Assembly (NCBI GenBank): GCA_945786935.1
Contig: CALZFY010000019.1
Coordinates: 1-31,486 of the forward strand
Direction: 5' to 3'
Length of the DNA: 31,486 nt
DNA from: HGM12587 sp945786935
GTDB taxonomy: Bacteria > Bacillota > Clostridia > Lachnospirales > Lachnospiraceae
Position 1 is the first letter of the stretch; each line of letters begins with the position of its first letter. Position numbers and translations under genes: made by a program. The notes beneath the pieces are model-generated. The model ran no database searches. It was not told the DNA's origin and was given only the letters and a program-made list of their open reading frames with translations. Of this stretch, positions 30,746 to 31,486 are shown one piece after another.

Positions 30746-31150
30746 CTAGCTCCTCTTTCCGAATTCCTGCTTGCATTTGGGACAGGTTACAATGATGGTT
30801 CCCTTTCCCTTTGGAATGCGGATCTTCTGCTTGCAATAAGGACAGCTGTAAATGTGATAGATCTTTTTCTGTTCACGCAGTCTTTTATGATTTTCCCATT
30901 TGTAACTCCATTTATTCTTAATCTCAAGGAATTTCTGGTTTTCTGCATATCTGGCCGAATGGTTTTTGGAAAACATTCTGTAATAAAGATATACCAAACA
31001 TGCCACAGTCAGCAAGAAGAAAATTTTGCTTCTTGTAATCAGATATAAAATAATAAAGACAAAATTGGCTCCTGTAAGAAATTTTGACAGTTCATCATTT
31101 CCGTATGCACCATACCGTCCCTGCATAAAACGATAAAATTTTTCCTTCAT
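30746..31150 (-). CDS. Small membrane protein with C-terminal zinc ribbon
   Basis: The 134-residue protein has two hydrophobic segments (about 27-39 and 42-58) forming a membrane hairpin. A basic stretch follows (KNKWSYKWENHKRLREQKK), then a zinc ribbon with CPYC (Cys103, Cys106) and CPKC (Cys123, Cys126). I do not recognise a named family. Both ends should be cytoplasmic, with the ribbon near the membrane. It is the first gene of the operon with DUF5685 (3 bp gap) and the J-domain protein. An AGGAG site precedes the ATG. The set looks like a membrane-associated quality-control or metal-linked assembly, which is speculation. Confidence 0.8.
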   Translation of the reverse strand: MKEKFYRFMQGRYGAYGNDELSKFLTGANFVFIILYLITRSKIFFLLTVACLVYLYYRMFSKNHSARYAENQKFLEIKNKWSYKWENHKRLREQKKIYHIYSCPYCKQKIRIPKGKGTIIVTCPKCKQEFGKRS

Positions 31151-31230
31151 GATCTAATAGCTCCTGTTGATTTACAATTCTTATATCTGTTCAGATTCCA
31201 CCTCCAAAATTCCTGAACCTAAACAGTTAC

Positions 31231-31259
31231 AGTTTACGCAGTTTTTTCCACAATTTCAA
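31231..31259 (-). promoter_or_regulatory. Promoter of the zinc ribbon-DUF5685-J-domain operon
   Basis: Minus-strand TTGAAA (31254-31259) and TAAACT (31231-31236) are 17 bp apart, about 80 bp before the first ATG. Good sigma-A match. Confidence 0.65.
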
Positions 31260-31379
31260 TGAATTATCGATAAAAAAATATAAATAAACCATAAATTTCG
31301 GGGATTTGTCAGTTTCTTTTCCATATCAATCACATCTTCTTTGACATTTTGCTGCAAATTGCTTATACTCATTCTTACA

Positions 31380-31486
31380 TTACTGTTCACTCCGTTCCAG
31401 TAACGTGCAAAAATCCATGCAGAATTTGCTTCGCAAATGGATTTTTGCTTGCAGAACTCGGGATTTTCTTACGAAAACCCTCGCGG
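31380..31486. repeat. Cluster of three hairpins at the right edge
   Basis: Three consecutive inverted repeats occur. TTACTG/CAGTAA pairs at 31380-31385 with 31398-31403. GCAAAAATCC/GGATTTTTGC pairs at 31407-31416 with 31439-31448 and encloses ATTTGC-TTC-GCAAAT (31424-31438). GGG-A-TTTTC pairs with GAAAACCC (31460-31480). The array continues to the edge and may be longer. It resembles a dispersed intergenic structured element more than a simple terminator. Confidence 0.6.

Larger units (their letters stand above)
31151..31486. other. Gene-free right edge
   Basis: No credible gene was found in these 336 bp. They hold the operon promoter (31231-31259), an AT-rich stretch around 31260-31300, and the hairpin cluster from 31380 to the window end. 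Confidence 0.7.

Noticed and set aside
1..31486. CRISPR array, tRNA, rRNA or prophage genes
   Set aside because: No regularly spaced repeats, cloverleaf-like stretches, ribosomal RNA or phage structural genes were found on reading the window.

Overview
This window looks like a core-genome segment of a low-to-mid GC Firmicute of class Clostridia, most likely family Lachnospiraceae. I base this on protein flavour and gene order: uvrB-uvrA-murB-rapZ-whiA-HPr, then uvrC-malQ-hprK-ROK glucokinase, then DUF1846-ftsH, with AGGAGG-type ribosome binding sites throughout. The genus cannot be fixed from sequence alone. Almost everything is on the minus strand. The exceptions are one Crp/Fnr-type regulator and an IS3 remnant.

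Layout, left to right. (1) 1-439 is the N-terminal part of an Xaa-Pro aminopeptidase, followed by a MATE exporter (519-1853). (2) 1923-9707 is a probable operon read right to left: a LexA-type box and promoter, uvrB, uvrA, murB, rapZ, a shortened whiA and an HPr-like protein with Glu in place of the catalytic His15. It ends in a hairpin terminator. (3) 9721-11190 holds an ECF transporter S component, a P-loop kinase of the uridine kinase/PRK type and an 80-residue acidic orphan. (4) 11291-14111 is a lactate module: a LarA-type nickel-pincer racemase, a glyceroporin-type channel and a divergent Crp/Fnr regulator, resembling larA/larD/larR of lactobacilli. (5) 14171-15770 is a scar of two decayed insertion sequences: an internally deleted IS3-family copy of about 406 bp and an IS630-family copy with a frameshifting internal deletion. 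(6) 15838-16632 is a stand-alone SagB/ThcOx-type nitroreductase. (7) 16777-25531 is a long co-directional run: uvrC, malQ, hprK, glucokinase, a lipoprotein, an MBOAT acyltransferase, a long inverted repeat and a DHHW/AlgX-like protein. (8) 25640-29220 is DUF1846 plus ftsH with their own promoter and a large terminator. (9) 29232-31259 is a three-gene operon of a membrane zinc-ribbon protein, a DUF5685 protein and a J-domain protein with a cysteine-rich tail. (10) The right edge (31380-31486) holds consecutive hairpins and no gene.

Functional themes. Nucleotide excision repair is split over two operons, each also carrying parts of HPr/carbon signalling: rapZ and a Crh-like HPr in one, HPr kinase and glucokinase in the other. 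Surface chemistry is represented by murB and the MBOAT/DHHW/lipoprotein set. The least explained parts are the DnaJ-DUF5685-zinc ribbon operon (DUF5685 carries two aspartate motifs reminiscent of squalene/phytoene synthases), the WhiA lacking its first lobe, the Glu15 HPr, the 185-nt inverted repeat at 17923-18107 and the structured element at the right edge. No tRNA, rRNA, CRISPR array or prophage was seen.
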